A DNA stretch of 12,575 nucleotides from an uncultured Lacibacter sp. (lineage in GTDB: Bacteria > Bacteroidota > Bacteroidia > Chitinophagales > Chitinophagaceae). The translations under genes were made by a program, and so were the position numbers. Under the pieces are notes generated by a model. It did no database searches and was not told where the DNA came from. It worked only from the letters and a program-made list of their open reading frames with translations. Each line of letters opens with the position of its first letter. The first letter of the stretch is position 1. Of the stretch, positions 1-9,400 are shown piece by piece. The stretch covers positions 1 through 12,575 of the forward strand of contig NZ_CAMLGT010000098.1 in assembly GCF_946479605.1 (NCBI RefSeq), read 5' to 3'.

Positions 1-307
1 CGGTTACATGCAACACCAAAGTAACAGGTTGTGAAAGTTTTGTGCCATACACCCACACATCGGCTATGACCAGCGGCAATAACTGAGTAGGTTCAATTTG
101 TGCAAGGCTGGCAAAAAACGTATTGCTGAATTCCCTGTCGGGAGTAATTGATTCAGCATAAGATCCGCTGTGTGCATTGCCTTTGAGAACGGGCACCTGT
201 GTCCATCCAATACTTTGCTCGTAATCATTTACAAAACTGTTCTTGCTTTTTTCAGATGAACAACCGGCCAGCAACAATAGCCCGAAAACGAATCCTACTG
301 GTTTCAT
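1..307 (-). CDS. Putative lipoprotein, partial (C-terminus lies outside the window)
   Basis: This gene has an open frame of 102 codons from an ATG at 305-307 to the window edge, with no stop. The N-terminus is a lipoprotein signal peptide: MKPVGFVFG, then a leucine run and a lipobox Leu-Ala-Gly-Cys with the lipidated Cys at residue 16. The mature part begins SSEKSKN and lacks a clear acidic surface-export signal, so surface or periplasmic placement is open. Residues about 25-100 (a W-containing start, KGNAHSGSYAES, a DREFSNTF segment, then alternating hydrophobics around VIADVWVYG) resemble the jelly-roll carbohydrate-binding-like domains common in Bacteroidota lipoproteins. That fold assignment is inference from pattern only. 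It lies downstream of the 1036-residue gene on the same strand, but a strong terminator separates them, so it is probably transcribed separately. Two copies of the octamer GCAAAATA (327-334 and 336-343) lie in the leader; on the minus strand they read TATTTTGC, similar to a Bacteroidetes -7 element but one base short. Confidence 0.8.
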   Translation of the reverse strand, partial: MKPVGFVFGLLLLAGCSSEKSKNSFVNDYEQSIGWTQVPVLKGNAHSGSYAESITPDREFSNTFFASLAQIEPTQLLPLVIADVWVYGTKLSQPVTLVLHVT

Positions 308-361
308 TCAAATAATTTGATTGGCTGCAAAATAAGCAAAATAGGCTCTTGCAGAAGGAAT

Positions 362-393
362 AAAAAGTTGCGGCGGCCTTCGGCCGCCGCAAC
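362..393 (-). terminator. Strong Rho-independent terminator downstream of the 1036-residue Asp-box gene
   Basis: A perfect 12-bp inverted repeat (367-378 paired with 382-393) has a three-base loop. Read on the minus strand it is followed at once by five T residues (366-362). It starts 19 bases after the stop codon of the large minus-strand gene and ends before the lipoprotein gene. The stem is almost wholly G/C apart from its base, in contrast to the AT-rich surroundings. Confidence 0.9.
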
Positions 394-412
394 AAACAAA
401 ATAACGATGATG

Positions 413-3400
413 CTATTTAATTCCGATCACCGGTAAACTCTTTTCTCTGATGAGCTGGTTAAACTTCGGCACGTCTTCACTCATGATCTTCTTCAATTTG
501 TTCAATTGCTCATCGGCTTGCTTGCTCAATTCAGCAAACACTTCTTTCGATTGCTTGCTCGGCGCATTTACACCGCTGTTGGCTACATCAAACACACCGC
601 TCAGTTTATCGTTGATGCGGATAGGATAGTTTAATGGATCCTGTCCGCTCTTTGATTTTGTTTGATACAAGGTTTCTTCAATCGACGTCAACTCTTTGGT
701 GATAGCCGTTGCCATGTCTTTAATTTCTTTCGGACATTCTTTTCCTTGCCGGCCAATGAAATCATTGATCTGTGTACGTAATGCACGAATGTCTTTAATA
801 CCTTTCTGCACATCGTTGAACTTTTGCTGCACACTTAAGAGGAAGTTGAATTGTTCTTCGTACGCTTCCTGCGTCATGCGGTAATTCGGATCGGCTTTAA
901 TCGTAAACGGCACTTCACTTGAATCACTGCCAACTTTCACTTTAGCGAAATAAGTACCCGGTGCTGCGGTAATAGTACCCGGTGCACCGTTCCAGAGGAT
1001 CATGCCTTCGCTTGGTTCAGCAGGTGGATATTGCAGATCCCATGCAAACTTGTTCAATCCTTTTTTAATGTCGAGTTTGTCTTTACCATCAGTGCTGAAT
1101 GTTTTGATGGGCTTCTTGTTTTTATCCATGATGGTAATGGATGCTTTGGTAGAATCCGTTACATCTTTTGCATAATACGTAATCACTAAAGGACCAGCCG
1201 GATTTTCACCGATGTTTTGTGCCGTACCAAAGCGTCGACTGAAACGGCTCATCGGCATACGCCAGCCGGGGTTTACATCAAACACATGCAGATTTTTGTT
1301 TGCAACATCCGCTTTCACCTGTTGTAAAACAGTAAGATCATCCAATACATAAAAGCCTCTGCCTTGTGTTGCAACAATCAAGTCATTTTCCTTGATGGTC
1401 ATATCGGTAATCGGTACAACTGGCATGTTCAGTTGAAACTGTTTCCAGTTGGCACCATCATCAAACGAAATGTACATGCCGAACTCGGTACCGGCATATA
1501 ATAAGCCCGGACGTTTCTGATCGGCACGCATGGCTCTGGTGAAATGCATTTTATTGATGCCGTTGTTGATCAGCTTCCATGTTTTACCATAGTCTTCTGT
1601 TTTGTAGATGTAGGGTGTGTAATCATCCAGCTTGTAACGTGTGCCCACAAAATAAGCTGCACCTTTTTTAAAGGGATCAACATCCACACAATTCCACATC
1701 ATAAACTTCGGTGCATCTTTCGGTGTAACATTCTCCCATGTTTTACCACCATCCTTACTTACGTTGATCAAGCCATCGTCACTGCCGGTCCACAACAAAT
1801 CTTTCTCTACAAAACTTTCTGTTGCCGTAAAAATGGTGCAGTAATATTCAACACTGGTATTGTCTTGCGTAATCGGGCCGCCACTAGATTTTTGTTTGCT
1901 CTTATCATTGGTTGTTAAGTCTGGCGATAAAGCAGTCCAGCTTTGACCTTCGTTTTCTGTTGCAAACAAAACATTACCTGCGGTATATAATTTCTTGGGG
2001 TTGTGTGGTGAAAAGAAGATGGGGAAGTTCCATTGAAAACGATACTTCAATACATCGGCACCTGCACCCATCGGGTTATCGGGCCACACGCTGATCGCTC
2101 TGTTCTCCCCGGTTTTATGATCAAGGCGTGAAAGATAACCACCATAGTTACCACCATAAACTACATCCGGATTGTTTGGATCGGCAACAACATAACCACT
2201 TTCACTGCCGGCTGTTTCCTGCCAGTCCTGTTCTGTAATACCGGCACCACTTGTTCTGCTTTTAATTCGTACGGTTGAGTTATCCTGCTGTGCTCCAAGA
2301 ATGCGATACGGGAAACTGTTATCGGTTGATACACGATAGAATTGTCCCGTTGGTTGATTCATATACGTACTCCAGTTGTTACCGCCATCATAACTTACCT
2401 GTGCACCACCATCATCAGCAACAATCATGCGCTTGCCATCATTGGGGTCGATCCACAGATCGTGATGATCACCATGCGGAGTACGCAACGATTGAAAGGT
2501 TCTTCCACCATCTCGACTGTACATGAAGTTTACATTCGGACAATAAACTAAATCAGGATTTTTCGGATCAACAAATACTTTGCTGTAATACCATGCACGC
2601 TGGCGGATATTGTTATCGCTGCTCATTTGCTGCCAGGTTTCACCAGCATCATCACTACGGAACAATCCACCATTTGCATTTTCAATAATGCTGTAAATAC
2701 GTTCAGGATTTGATGGTGCAAATGCAACACCTACAATGCCCCAGGTGCCTTTTGGTAAACCTTTTTTTGCTGAAATATTCGTCCACGTTTCACCACCATC
2801 CGTTGATTTATACAAACCACTTCCTTCGCCACCACTTTCCAAACTGTGTGGTGTACGGATCACACGCCATGTACCTGCATAAAGCACAGATGGATTCTCC
2901 GGCTCCATTACGAGGTCGCTTGCACCAGTTTGATTATTCACAAACAACGTGCGTTTCCATGTTTTACCGCCATCGGTTGTTTTATATACACCACGCTCTT
3001 CGTTCGGTCCAAATAAATGGCCCATCACCGCTACCCATACTACATCTGGGTTTTTGGGATGAATGAGAATGCGGATGATGTGTCGCCCATCTTTTAAGCC
3101 AATATTTTTCCAGCTGCGTCCACCATCATCGCTGCGCCACATACCACCTAAGCCTTCGCTTACATTACCACGCATGGTATTCTCGCCTTCGCCCACATAC
3201 ACAATACTTTCATCACTGGGTGCAACAGCAACTGCACCAATGGACGAACCAAAATATTTATCGCTGATGTTCTTCCAGTTATTGCCTCCATCGGTTGTTT
3301 TCCAAACACCACCACCGGTAGCGCCCATGTAAAAGGTTGTTTTGTTGGAATAACTGCCGGCTACTGCAGCACTACGTCCGCCACGGTAAGGACCAATGGA

Positions 3401-3523
3401 GCGATACTTCAACGAACTGTAAATTGATTCTTCGTTTGAAACAGTAGATGCTGTTTGTTTTTTTTGTGCAAGGGAAAACAGTACGCTGAAAAGCGTACCT
3501 GCAAGCAAGATTGATTTTCTCAT
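413..3523 (-). CDS. Secreted Asp-box (BNR) multi-propeller protein, VPS10/sortilin-like, 1036 aa
   Basis: This is a large exported beta-propeller protein of the kind usually annotated 'glycosyl hydrolase', 'BNR repeat' or 'VPS10 domain-containing'; no activity is established from sequence. The ATG at 3521-3523 is followed by a signal peptide, MRKSILLAGTLFSVLFSLAQ, with probable cleavage after Ala19. About eleven Asp-boxes (S/T-x-D-x-G-x-T/N-W) can be seen, near residues 76, 131, 182, 240, 290, 336, 377, 522, 589, 642 and 687, enough for two propellers. Between them lie an H-x-D-H-H-x-L-W motif (350-357), GQFYRVSTD plus AQQDN (393-415), and SPDLTTND (533-540). All of these recur in the paralogue at 6423-9491. 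Residues about 778-876 look like an Ig/FlgD-like beta domain (GLNKFAWDLQYP, APGTYFAKVKV), and 880-1036 are helical and charged. The stop is TAG at 413-415, followed by a terminator. Divergent from the DUF5916 gene. It is complete, and a periplasmic or secreted location is likely. I see no clear promoter match. Confidence 0.93.
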   Translation of the reverse strand: MRKSILLAGTLFSVLFSLAQKKQTASTVSNEESIYSSLKYRSIGPYRGGRSAAVAGSYSNKTTFYMGATGGGVWKTTDGGNNWKNISDKYFGSSIGAVAVAPSDESIVYVGEGENTMRGNVSEGLGGMWRSDDGGRSWKNIGLKDGRHIIRILIHPKNPDVVWVAVMGHLFGPNEERGVYKTTDGGKTWKRTLFVNNQTGASDLVMEPENPSVLYAGTWRVIRTPHSLESGGEGSGLYKSTDGGETWTNISAKKGLPKGTWGIVGVAFAPSNPERIYSIIENANGGLFRSDDAGETWQQMSSDNNIRQRAWYYSKVFVDPKNPDLVYCPNVNFMYSRDGGRTFQSLRTPHGDHHDLWIDPNDGKRMIVADDGGAQVSYDGGNNWSTYMNQPTGQFYRVSTDNSFPYRILGAQQDNSTVRIKSRTSGAGITEQDWQETAGSESGYVVADPNNPDVVYGGNYGGYLSRLDHKTGENRAISVWPDNPMGAGADVLKYRFQWNFPIFFSPHNPKKLYTAGNVLFATENEGQSWTALSPDLTTNDKSKQKSSGGPITQDNTSVEYYCTIFTATESFVEKDLLWTGSDDGLINVSKDGGKTWENVTPKDAPKFMMWNCVDVDPFKKGAAYFVGTRYKLDDYTPYIYKTEDYGKTWKLINNGINKMHFTRAMRADQKRPGLLYAGTEFGMYISFDDGANWKQFQLNMPVVPITDMTIKENDLIVATQGRGFYVLDDLTVLQQVKADVANKNLHVFDVNPGWRMPMSRFSRRFGTAQNIGENPAGPLVITYYAKDVTDSTKASITIMDKNKKPIKTFSTDGKDKLDIKKGLNKFAWDLQYPPAEPSEGMILWNGAPGTITAAPGTYFAKVKVGSDSSEVPFTIKADPNYRMTQEAYEEQFNFLLSVQQKFNDVQKGIKDIRALRTQINDFIGRQGKECPKEIKDMATAITKELTSIEETLYQTKSKSGQDPLNYPIRINDKLSGVFDVANSGVNAPSKQSKEVFAELSKQADEQLNKLKKIMSEDVPKFNQLIREKSLPVIGIK

Positions 3524-3848
3524 GTTCAGTACAATTGATTGAAGCTGGAAATTACAAAGGATTTTCCTGCAAAAGATGTATGTACTGCTGCATGTGATGA
3601 GCGGCCGTTTATCTATTTTGTAAAAGAATTACAGGTGCTAAACTGTTCACGGCATGTAAATTGTTGATGTGTGCATTTTCTTTACTGCCAGCATCCATCC
3701 CTGAATTTCTCCGCTTATCAGCAATAAAAACATCCTTTTTATACGTACCTGAAATATGTTGTCATTTTTCTACCGTTCGTCTAAATTTTCCTATGCAGCA
3801 ATGTAACTAATCTACTTTCGTAATCGTTTAAGTGTAAACCTCATCATC
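3524..3848. other. Gene-free divergent intergenic region (325 bp)
   Basis: The region separates the start codons of the divergent Asp-box and DUF5916 genes and should hold promoters for both. No open frame with coding character, no tRNA-like fold and no strong inverted repeat was found by eye. The only promoter-like element noted is TACTTTCG close to the DUF5916 gene. On the minus-strand side, ATCCTTTG and CATCTTTTG lie within 60 bases of the start but match the -7 consensus only in the TTTG half, so they are not called. Confidence 0.6.
3813..3820 (+). promoter_or_regulatory. Possible Bacteroidetes -7 element for the DUF5916 gene
   Basis: TACTTTCG matches seven of eight positions, counting the two free ones, of the Bacteroidetes sigma-ABfr -7 consensus TAnnTTTG. 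It lies 28 bases before the ATG, which would give a short leader. No convincing -33 TTTG is seen at the expected distance; the nearest is the weak TTTTC at 3786-3790. This is a motif match only. Confidence 0.35.
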
Positions 3849-6359
3849 ATGCGAAAATTGACCATACCAATATTACTGCTATTCGTATGCCTGTCTGTAC
3901 AGGCGCAAACATCAAAAACAAACCCTCCGAAGGTTACTGAAAAAGCCCCTCCCCGTTTGTTGCCAGCAAAGCGCACTACGCTTGAAATAAAAATTGATGG
4001 TTTATTAAATGATTCCGCATGGAAAGATGCACCGATAGCAACTGACTTTATCGAATTCCGTCCCGCTGTTGGTGTAAAAGAACGAGAAGAATCAAAAACA
4101 GTCAGCTACCTGCTTTACTCAGATGAAGGAATTTATTTTGCCGGGTTTTGTTACGAACGCACACGTGACAGTATTGCAATGGAATTAAAAGGGCGTGATG
4201 GTTTTGGCATGAATGATTTTATAGGTATCATCTTCGACACCTACAAAGACAACCTGAATGGTTTTGAATATTTTGTTACACCACTTAACGAACAATGGGA
4301 TGCAAAGATGGCGCCCAATAACAATGGCAACAGCGAAGATTTCAGCTGGAATGCTGTTTGGAAAAGCGGAGTTGTTGTACATGACAATGGATGGAGTTTT
4401 GAAATGTTCATTCCGTATGGTGCTATCCGTTTTGGTAAAAAAGAAATTCAGGACTGGGGTGTGAATATTACACGCCGTCGCCAAAAAACCGGTCAGCAGT
4501 TTACATGGAATCCCATTGATCCCAACGTAAATGGTTTTTTAACACAGGAAGGTTTCTGGACCGGCATCACAAATATTAAACCTCCTGTCCGTTTACAATT
4601 CTCTCCTTATTTTTCTGTGTATTCAAACCACTATCCTTTAAATATCGCAGGTTCTAAAAATTTAACCGGGCAAGTTAACGGTGGGCTTGATGTAAAATAT
4701 GGATTGAACCAGGCATTTACTTTAGATGCAACATTGATCCCTGACTTTGGACAGGTACAGAGCGATAACCAGGTGTTGAACCTTACTCCGTTTGAAGTAC
4801 AGTTTAACGAATACAGAAATTTCTTTACTGAAGGCACAGAACTCTTCAGTAAAGGCGGATTGTTTTACTCACGCCGCATTGGTGGTACACCTATTCATTT
4901 CGGCCAGGCTTCATCGCAGGTGGGCACCAATGAAAAATTAATTAAGAATCCTGCCGAATCGAAGTTGATCAATGCATCAAAAGTATCGGGACGTACACAA
5001 AGCGGTTTAGGCATTGGCATTTTAAATGCTGTTACTAAAACACAATATGCCACTATTGAAGATGTAAATACAAAAGATCAACGCAAGTTTGTAACTGATC
5101 CGTTAACAAACTACAACATCATAGTGCTTGATAAAACAATGAAAAACAACAGCAGTGTTTCGCTCATCAATACAAACGTGATCCGCAGCGGAAGTGATTA
5201 TGATGCGAATGTTACAGCTGCATTGTTTGATCTGAATGACAAGAAGAATACCTGGAATGTGGGCGGCAAGTTTGCTGTAAGTCAGCTGATGGGTTATTTG
5301 CCTGATGGTAAAAATCAAAATGGTTACAGCCACCAGTTATATTTTGGAAAAACAAGCGGACGTTTCAACTTCAACGTCTGGCAGGAGTTAACAGATACAA
5401 AATATACACACCGTGATCTTGGTTACTTTACCAACAACAACTTTCTTGATCATGGTTTTTGGGCAGGTTACAAATGGATTGAACCAAAGAGTTGGTATAA
5501 TCGCATTTTCTTAAACCTCAATGGACGTGTAAGCAAACTGCATACTCCATTCACCGGTATTACAGAAACCTACCAAACCGGTAATCTTAATTTCAATGCC
5601 GAACTGCAAACAAAAAAATTATGGTGGATCGGAACCTTCTTAGGCTACACCAGCAAACAAAACGACTTTTACGAACCACGTAAAAGCGGTTTGTATTTTA
5701 CACGCAACCAGAGTTTTGCTGTTGGTGGCTGGGTAAATAGTAATGAAGCAAAGAAATATTCATTCTGGAGCGAAATATTTGCACGCAGGCATTTTAATTT
5801 CTATGATCAGTTTGGTGTTGACGCTAACATTGGTCAAACATTTCGTTTCAACAGTAAGTTTTCGGTATCGCACAGGTTAAGTTATTTACCACGTTTCAAC
5901 AACATGGGTTATGCAGCAGTAGCAAATAACGAATCAATTTTTGCACGCCGCAAAGTAAACACCGTTGAAAACATTCTCAATATTAAGTACAGCTTCACCA
6001 ATATGATGTGGATCACGTACCGTATGCGCCACTACGCAAGCTCTGTTGACATTAAAGAATATTTTACGCTGCAGCAAAATGGCAAGCTGCTACCCAATAG
6101 TACATTTACCGGCAATGCCAACCAAAACGTGAACTTCTTTAATATTGATATGGTGTACACCTGGCAGTTTGCACCGGGCAGCTTCCTGAATGTGGTTTGG
6201 AAAAATTCGATCTACACATTTGATCGCTCTATTCAACGTGATTATTTTAAAAACTTCGGCAACACCATTGATGCTGATGCCAATAATAATCTTTCGCTAA
6301 AAGTGATCTACTTCCTCGACTATCTTGATATGAAAAAGTGGGGAAAGAAAAAGAAGTAA
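3849..6359 (+). CDS. DUF5916 outer-membrane protein with N-terminal CBM9-like domain, 836 aa
   Basis: This is a Bacteroidota cell-envelope protein, usually annotated 'carbohydrate binding family 9 domain-containing' or 'DUF5916'; its substrate is unknown. The signal peptide MRKLTIPILLLFVCLSVQA probably ends before Gln20. A proline-rich linker (26-38) leads into a CBM9-like beta-sandwich at about 44-240, with the typical opening EIKIDGLLNDSAWKDA (46-61) and the conserved FIGIIFDTYKDNLNGFEYFV stretch (124-143). The DUF5916 hallmark follows: PDFGQVQSDNQVLNLTPFEV (298-317), then NEYRNFFTEG and LFYSRRIGG (338-346). Residues about 245-836 alternate polar and aromatic/hydrophobic residues, as in a transmembrane beta-barrel. 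The final strand, NLSLKVIYFLDYLDM, is followed by a lysine-rich tail, KKWGKKKK. Length is normal for the family. The ATG is the first in frame after the putative -7 element. It is a single-gene unit, divergent from one Asp-box gene, convergent with the other, and closed by the bidirectional terminator. The family is sure; the function is not. Confidence 0.93.
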   Translation: MRKLTIPILLLFVCLSVQAQTSKTNPPKVTEKAPPRLLPAKRTTLEIKIDGLLNDSAWKDAPIATDFIEFRPAVGVKEREESKTVSYLLYSDEGIYFAGFCYERTRDSIAMELKGRDGFGMNDFIGIIFDTYKDNLNGFEYFVTPLNEQWDAKMAPNNNGNSEDFSWNAVWKSGVVVHDNGWSFEMFIPYGAIRFGKKEIQDWGVNITRRRQKTGQQFTWNPIDPNVNGFLTQEGFWTGITNIKPPVRLQFSPYFSVYSNHYPLNIAGSKNLTGQVNGGLDVKYGLNQAFTLDATLIPDFGQVQSDNQVLNLTPFEVQFNEYRNFFTEGTELFSKGGLFYSRRIGGTPIHFGQASSQVGTNEKLIKNPAESKLINASKVSGRTQSGLGIGILNAVTKTQYATIEDVNTKDQRKFVTDPLTNYNIIVLDKTMKNNSSVSLINTNVIRSGSDYDANVTAALFDLNDKKNTWNVGGKFAVSQLMGYLPDGKNQNGYSHQLYFGKTSGRFNFNVWQELTDTKYTHRDLGYFTNNNFLDHGFWAGYKWIEPKSWYNRIFLNLNGRVSKLHTPFTGITETYQTGNLNFNAELQTKKLWWIGTFLGYTSKQNDFYEPRKSGLYFTRNQSFAVGGWVNSNEAKKYSFWSEIFARRHFNFYDQFGVDANIGQTFRFNSKFSVSHRLSYLPRFNNMGYAAVANNESIFARRKVNTVENILNIKYSFTNMMWITYRMRHYASSVDIKEYFTLQQNGKLLPNSTFTGNANQNVNFFNIDMVYTWQFAPGSFLNVVWKNSIYTFDRSIQRDYFKNFGNTIDADANNNLSLKVIYFLDYLDMKKWGKKKK

Positions 6360-6374
6360 CCGTCATCATATATA

Positions 6375-6412
6375 AAAAAGAAAGCCCTGTCTGTTGACAG
6401 GGCTTTCTTTTT
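6375..6412. terminator. Bidirectional Rho-independent terminator between convergent genes
   Basis: A perfect 12-bp stem (6380-6391 with 6396-6407) has a TGTT loop. It is flanked by five A residues on the left (6375-6379) and five T residues on the right (6408-6412), so both strands give a hairpin followed by a T-run. It lies 15 bases after the stop of the DUF5916 gene and 10 bases beyond the stop of the 1022-residue gene, so it should serve both. Confidence 0.93.
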
Positions 6413-6422
6413 GACGTTACAA

Positions 6423-9400
6423 TTAGTTTGATGCGTTTTTCTTCACCACCGGTTTCTTCAGCAATTCTTTTTCAATTGCCTTCATCACCTTCTGCTCAAA
6501 CTGTTTATTCAACTGCTCGTATTGTTGTTCTGCTTTTCCTATTTCGCCTTTTAAAAAAGCAACACGTTGTATCTGCAGGTTGCCGGGCTTTGCTTCCTGT
6601 GTTATTACGGCTGCATACACATCGCTCAGGTCGGTGCGTAAGCGTTTGAGATCGGCCGTGCCTTTTACAACAGGCGGCACCAGTGTGAGGCGCAACGTTT
6701 CCAGTTTATCAAAATAATCCTGCAGCAACGTCTTTGTTTTTTTATCCTGTGTGGAATCAATATGGCGCTTCAGAATTTTTTGTTTGGCGTCAATACTGTC
6801 TACCAGGCGTGCAAGCTGCTCATGCATACCATACAACTCCATTCCTGTTTTGTATTGCAGCTGACGATCTTCCAGCGTAAAATTTTTGTTCTTTTCATCA
6901 TGCACCAATGTTATTGTATGATTGTACTCTTTGCCATTCACTTTCATTTTAAGTGTATAATCGCCCGGCAACACCTGTGGTGCAACAAAGGCTGCGTATT
7001 CCAGTTGGTTGCCGCCTTTTGCTGTTTTAGCAGGAGCCATCCGTTGGTTCCAAATAACTTTATTATATCCTTTCCTGTTGCTGGGCGACAGTTTCTGTAC
7101 AAGTTTCCCCTCCTTATCATATATCTCCATCTGGATAGTATTAGCTCTCTCCTTCAGGTAATATTGCATGGGCGTAATCACTGTTCCGAAACCACCATTC
7201 CAATCGCCTGAAGAATTGGGGAACTGGCCACTATATTTACCCATCGTTAATGTAACCGGTTTGTTGTTGAGCATCACCACATCATTGGCTGCCACAGCAG
7301 GCGTAATGGTGCGCATGGGTGTAATGTCTTCAATAACAATAATACCACGGCCGTGCGTTGCCAGTACAAGATCATTTGTTTGCTCCTGGATCTTTATATC
7401 ACGCACCAATGTGTACCATGGAATATTGTTTTTCATCCTGAACCAATCTGCTCCGTCATTCACACTTGCAAACAAGCCCATTTCCGTGCCTGCAAAAAGA
7501 AGACTGTTGTTTACAATATCTTCTTTGATCTTATGTGCAAAGCCGGTGAACTCTTTGCTGTCAAATCTCTTCCATGTCTTACCTAAATCTGTACTCACAG
7601 CAATGTACGTTTTGTGATCGCCATACATGTGGTTATCAAATGTTGCATACACTTTATTCCTGTCGAACCTTGACGGCTCAATGCTGCTCACCCATGTTTG
7701 TTTCGGAATACCGGCTGCTGAATAATTTGCTGTAACGTTTGTCCATGTTTTTCCTGCATCCGTTGTTACCTGCAGATTGCCATCATCAGTGCCCACCCAA
7801 ATAATATTTTCATCCAGTGGCGATTCTGCAATGGTAAAAATGGTACAATGATTCTCCGCACTGGTAACATCCATTGTTACACCACCGCTTTTTTCCTGTT
7901 CCTGTTTGCGTTTATCGTTTGTTGTAAGATCAGGAGAAATACGCACCCAGTTGCTTCCCTTGTCTGTACTCTTATACAAATACTGAGCACCTGTATAAAG
8001 ATTCTTCTTATTTTTTGCTCCCGTTACAATAGGCGTGTTCCAGTTAAAACGCAAACTCTCTTCGCCCTGCACAGCTTGCGGTTTAATGGTAACCGATGCA
8101 TTTGTTTTGATATTCACTCTTGACATTGTACCACCCTGCGCTTCGGCATAAGCAATATCCGGATCAAACGGATCAGGTTGCGTCCAGAAGCCATCACCAC
8201 CAAACAATGATTTCCAATCGCCATTCAATACACCACCCGGAGCAGCACTTGGCGCATACCAGCTACCGTTATCCTGCAAGCCACCATAAATACGATAGGG
8301 TTCCTGCTCATCAACACTTACATGATAAAACTGACCCACCGGTAAATTGTTGCAAAACTTCCAGGTGGCGCCACGATCAAGACTGAAGTACACACCACCA
8401 TCTGTTCCCACATACATCACATTGGTATTATTGGGGTTGATCCATAATGCATGATGATCACTGTGCACCCATCCGCCATCATTGCTTGCATCAGCAAATG
8501 AATAACCACCATCGCTTGAATAAGAAAAAGAAAATGCAGGACGATATACACGCTTGGGATCTTTCGGATCTACTTCCAGTGTAGAAAAATAAAACGGGCG
8601 TTGTGTAATGTTGCTTGTAGCACTTTGTTGTTTCCATGTTTCACCAGCATCAGCAGAAATATACAAGCCTGTGTTTTCACTTTCAACAATGGCCCATAAA
8701 TTTTTTGGCGATGACGGTGCTAATGCGATAGCTACACGGCCGAATGGTTTCTTCGGTAACCCGTTACTTAATTCTTTCCATGTTTTTCCTGCATCGGTTG
8801 ATTTATAGATACCGCTGCCACTGCCGCCACTGTTAAATGCATAAGGCAAACGGCGAAACTCCCAGGTAGTAGCGTATAATATATTTGAGTTGGAAGGATC
8901 GATCTCTACATCGGCCACGCCTGCTTTCTCGTTGATGTATAAAATGGTTTCCCATGTTTTACCTGCGTCGGTTGATTTATACAAACCCCGGTGTTTGCTG
9001 TTGCTCCATAATGGACCGGGAGCTGCTACATAAATAACGGATGAATTGGCTGGGTCAACAATAATGCGTGAAATATGTTCTGTGCTGTCGAGCCCGATCT
9101 TTACCCAGTTATCTCCACCATCGGTTGTTTTGTACATGCCATCACCAACAGACACGGAGTTACGCATATTGCTTTCGCCTGTACCGGCGTAAATGGTTTT
9201 TGGGTTTTTCTGATCAATGGCCAATGCACCGATGCTTTGAATGTATTTATCAAACACAGGTTTAAACGATGCGCCTGCGTTTGTACTTTTCCAGATACCG
9301 CCACCGGCTGTACCAATATAAAGTGTTTTACCATCTGCATTCACACCAACAATGTCGGTGATACGTCCGCTCATGGTACCTGGGCCGAGGTGACGGGCTT

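Noticed and set aside
3524..3848. A possible small RNA or riboswitch in the long divergent spacer.
   Set aside because: No extended hairpin, terminator or recognisable aptamer motif was found by eye.
6762..7617. Two 149-codon plus-strand open frames opposite the second Asp-box gene.
   Set aside because: They are antisense to a complete, family-supported gene; the translations are rich in Cys, His and Phe without motifs.
8775..8992. Repeated DNA of the type CCATGTTTT(A/T)CC...TCGGTTG...TTTATA, seen at 8775-8819 and 8948-8992 and in related form near 1578, 1736 and 2957, considered as direct repeats or a mobile repeat.
   Set aside because: The similarity follows from the encoded Asp-box blades (Y-K-S-T-D-x-G-K-T-W) on the minus strand; it is protein repetition, not an independent DNA element.
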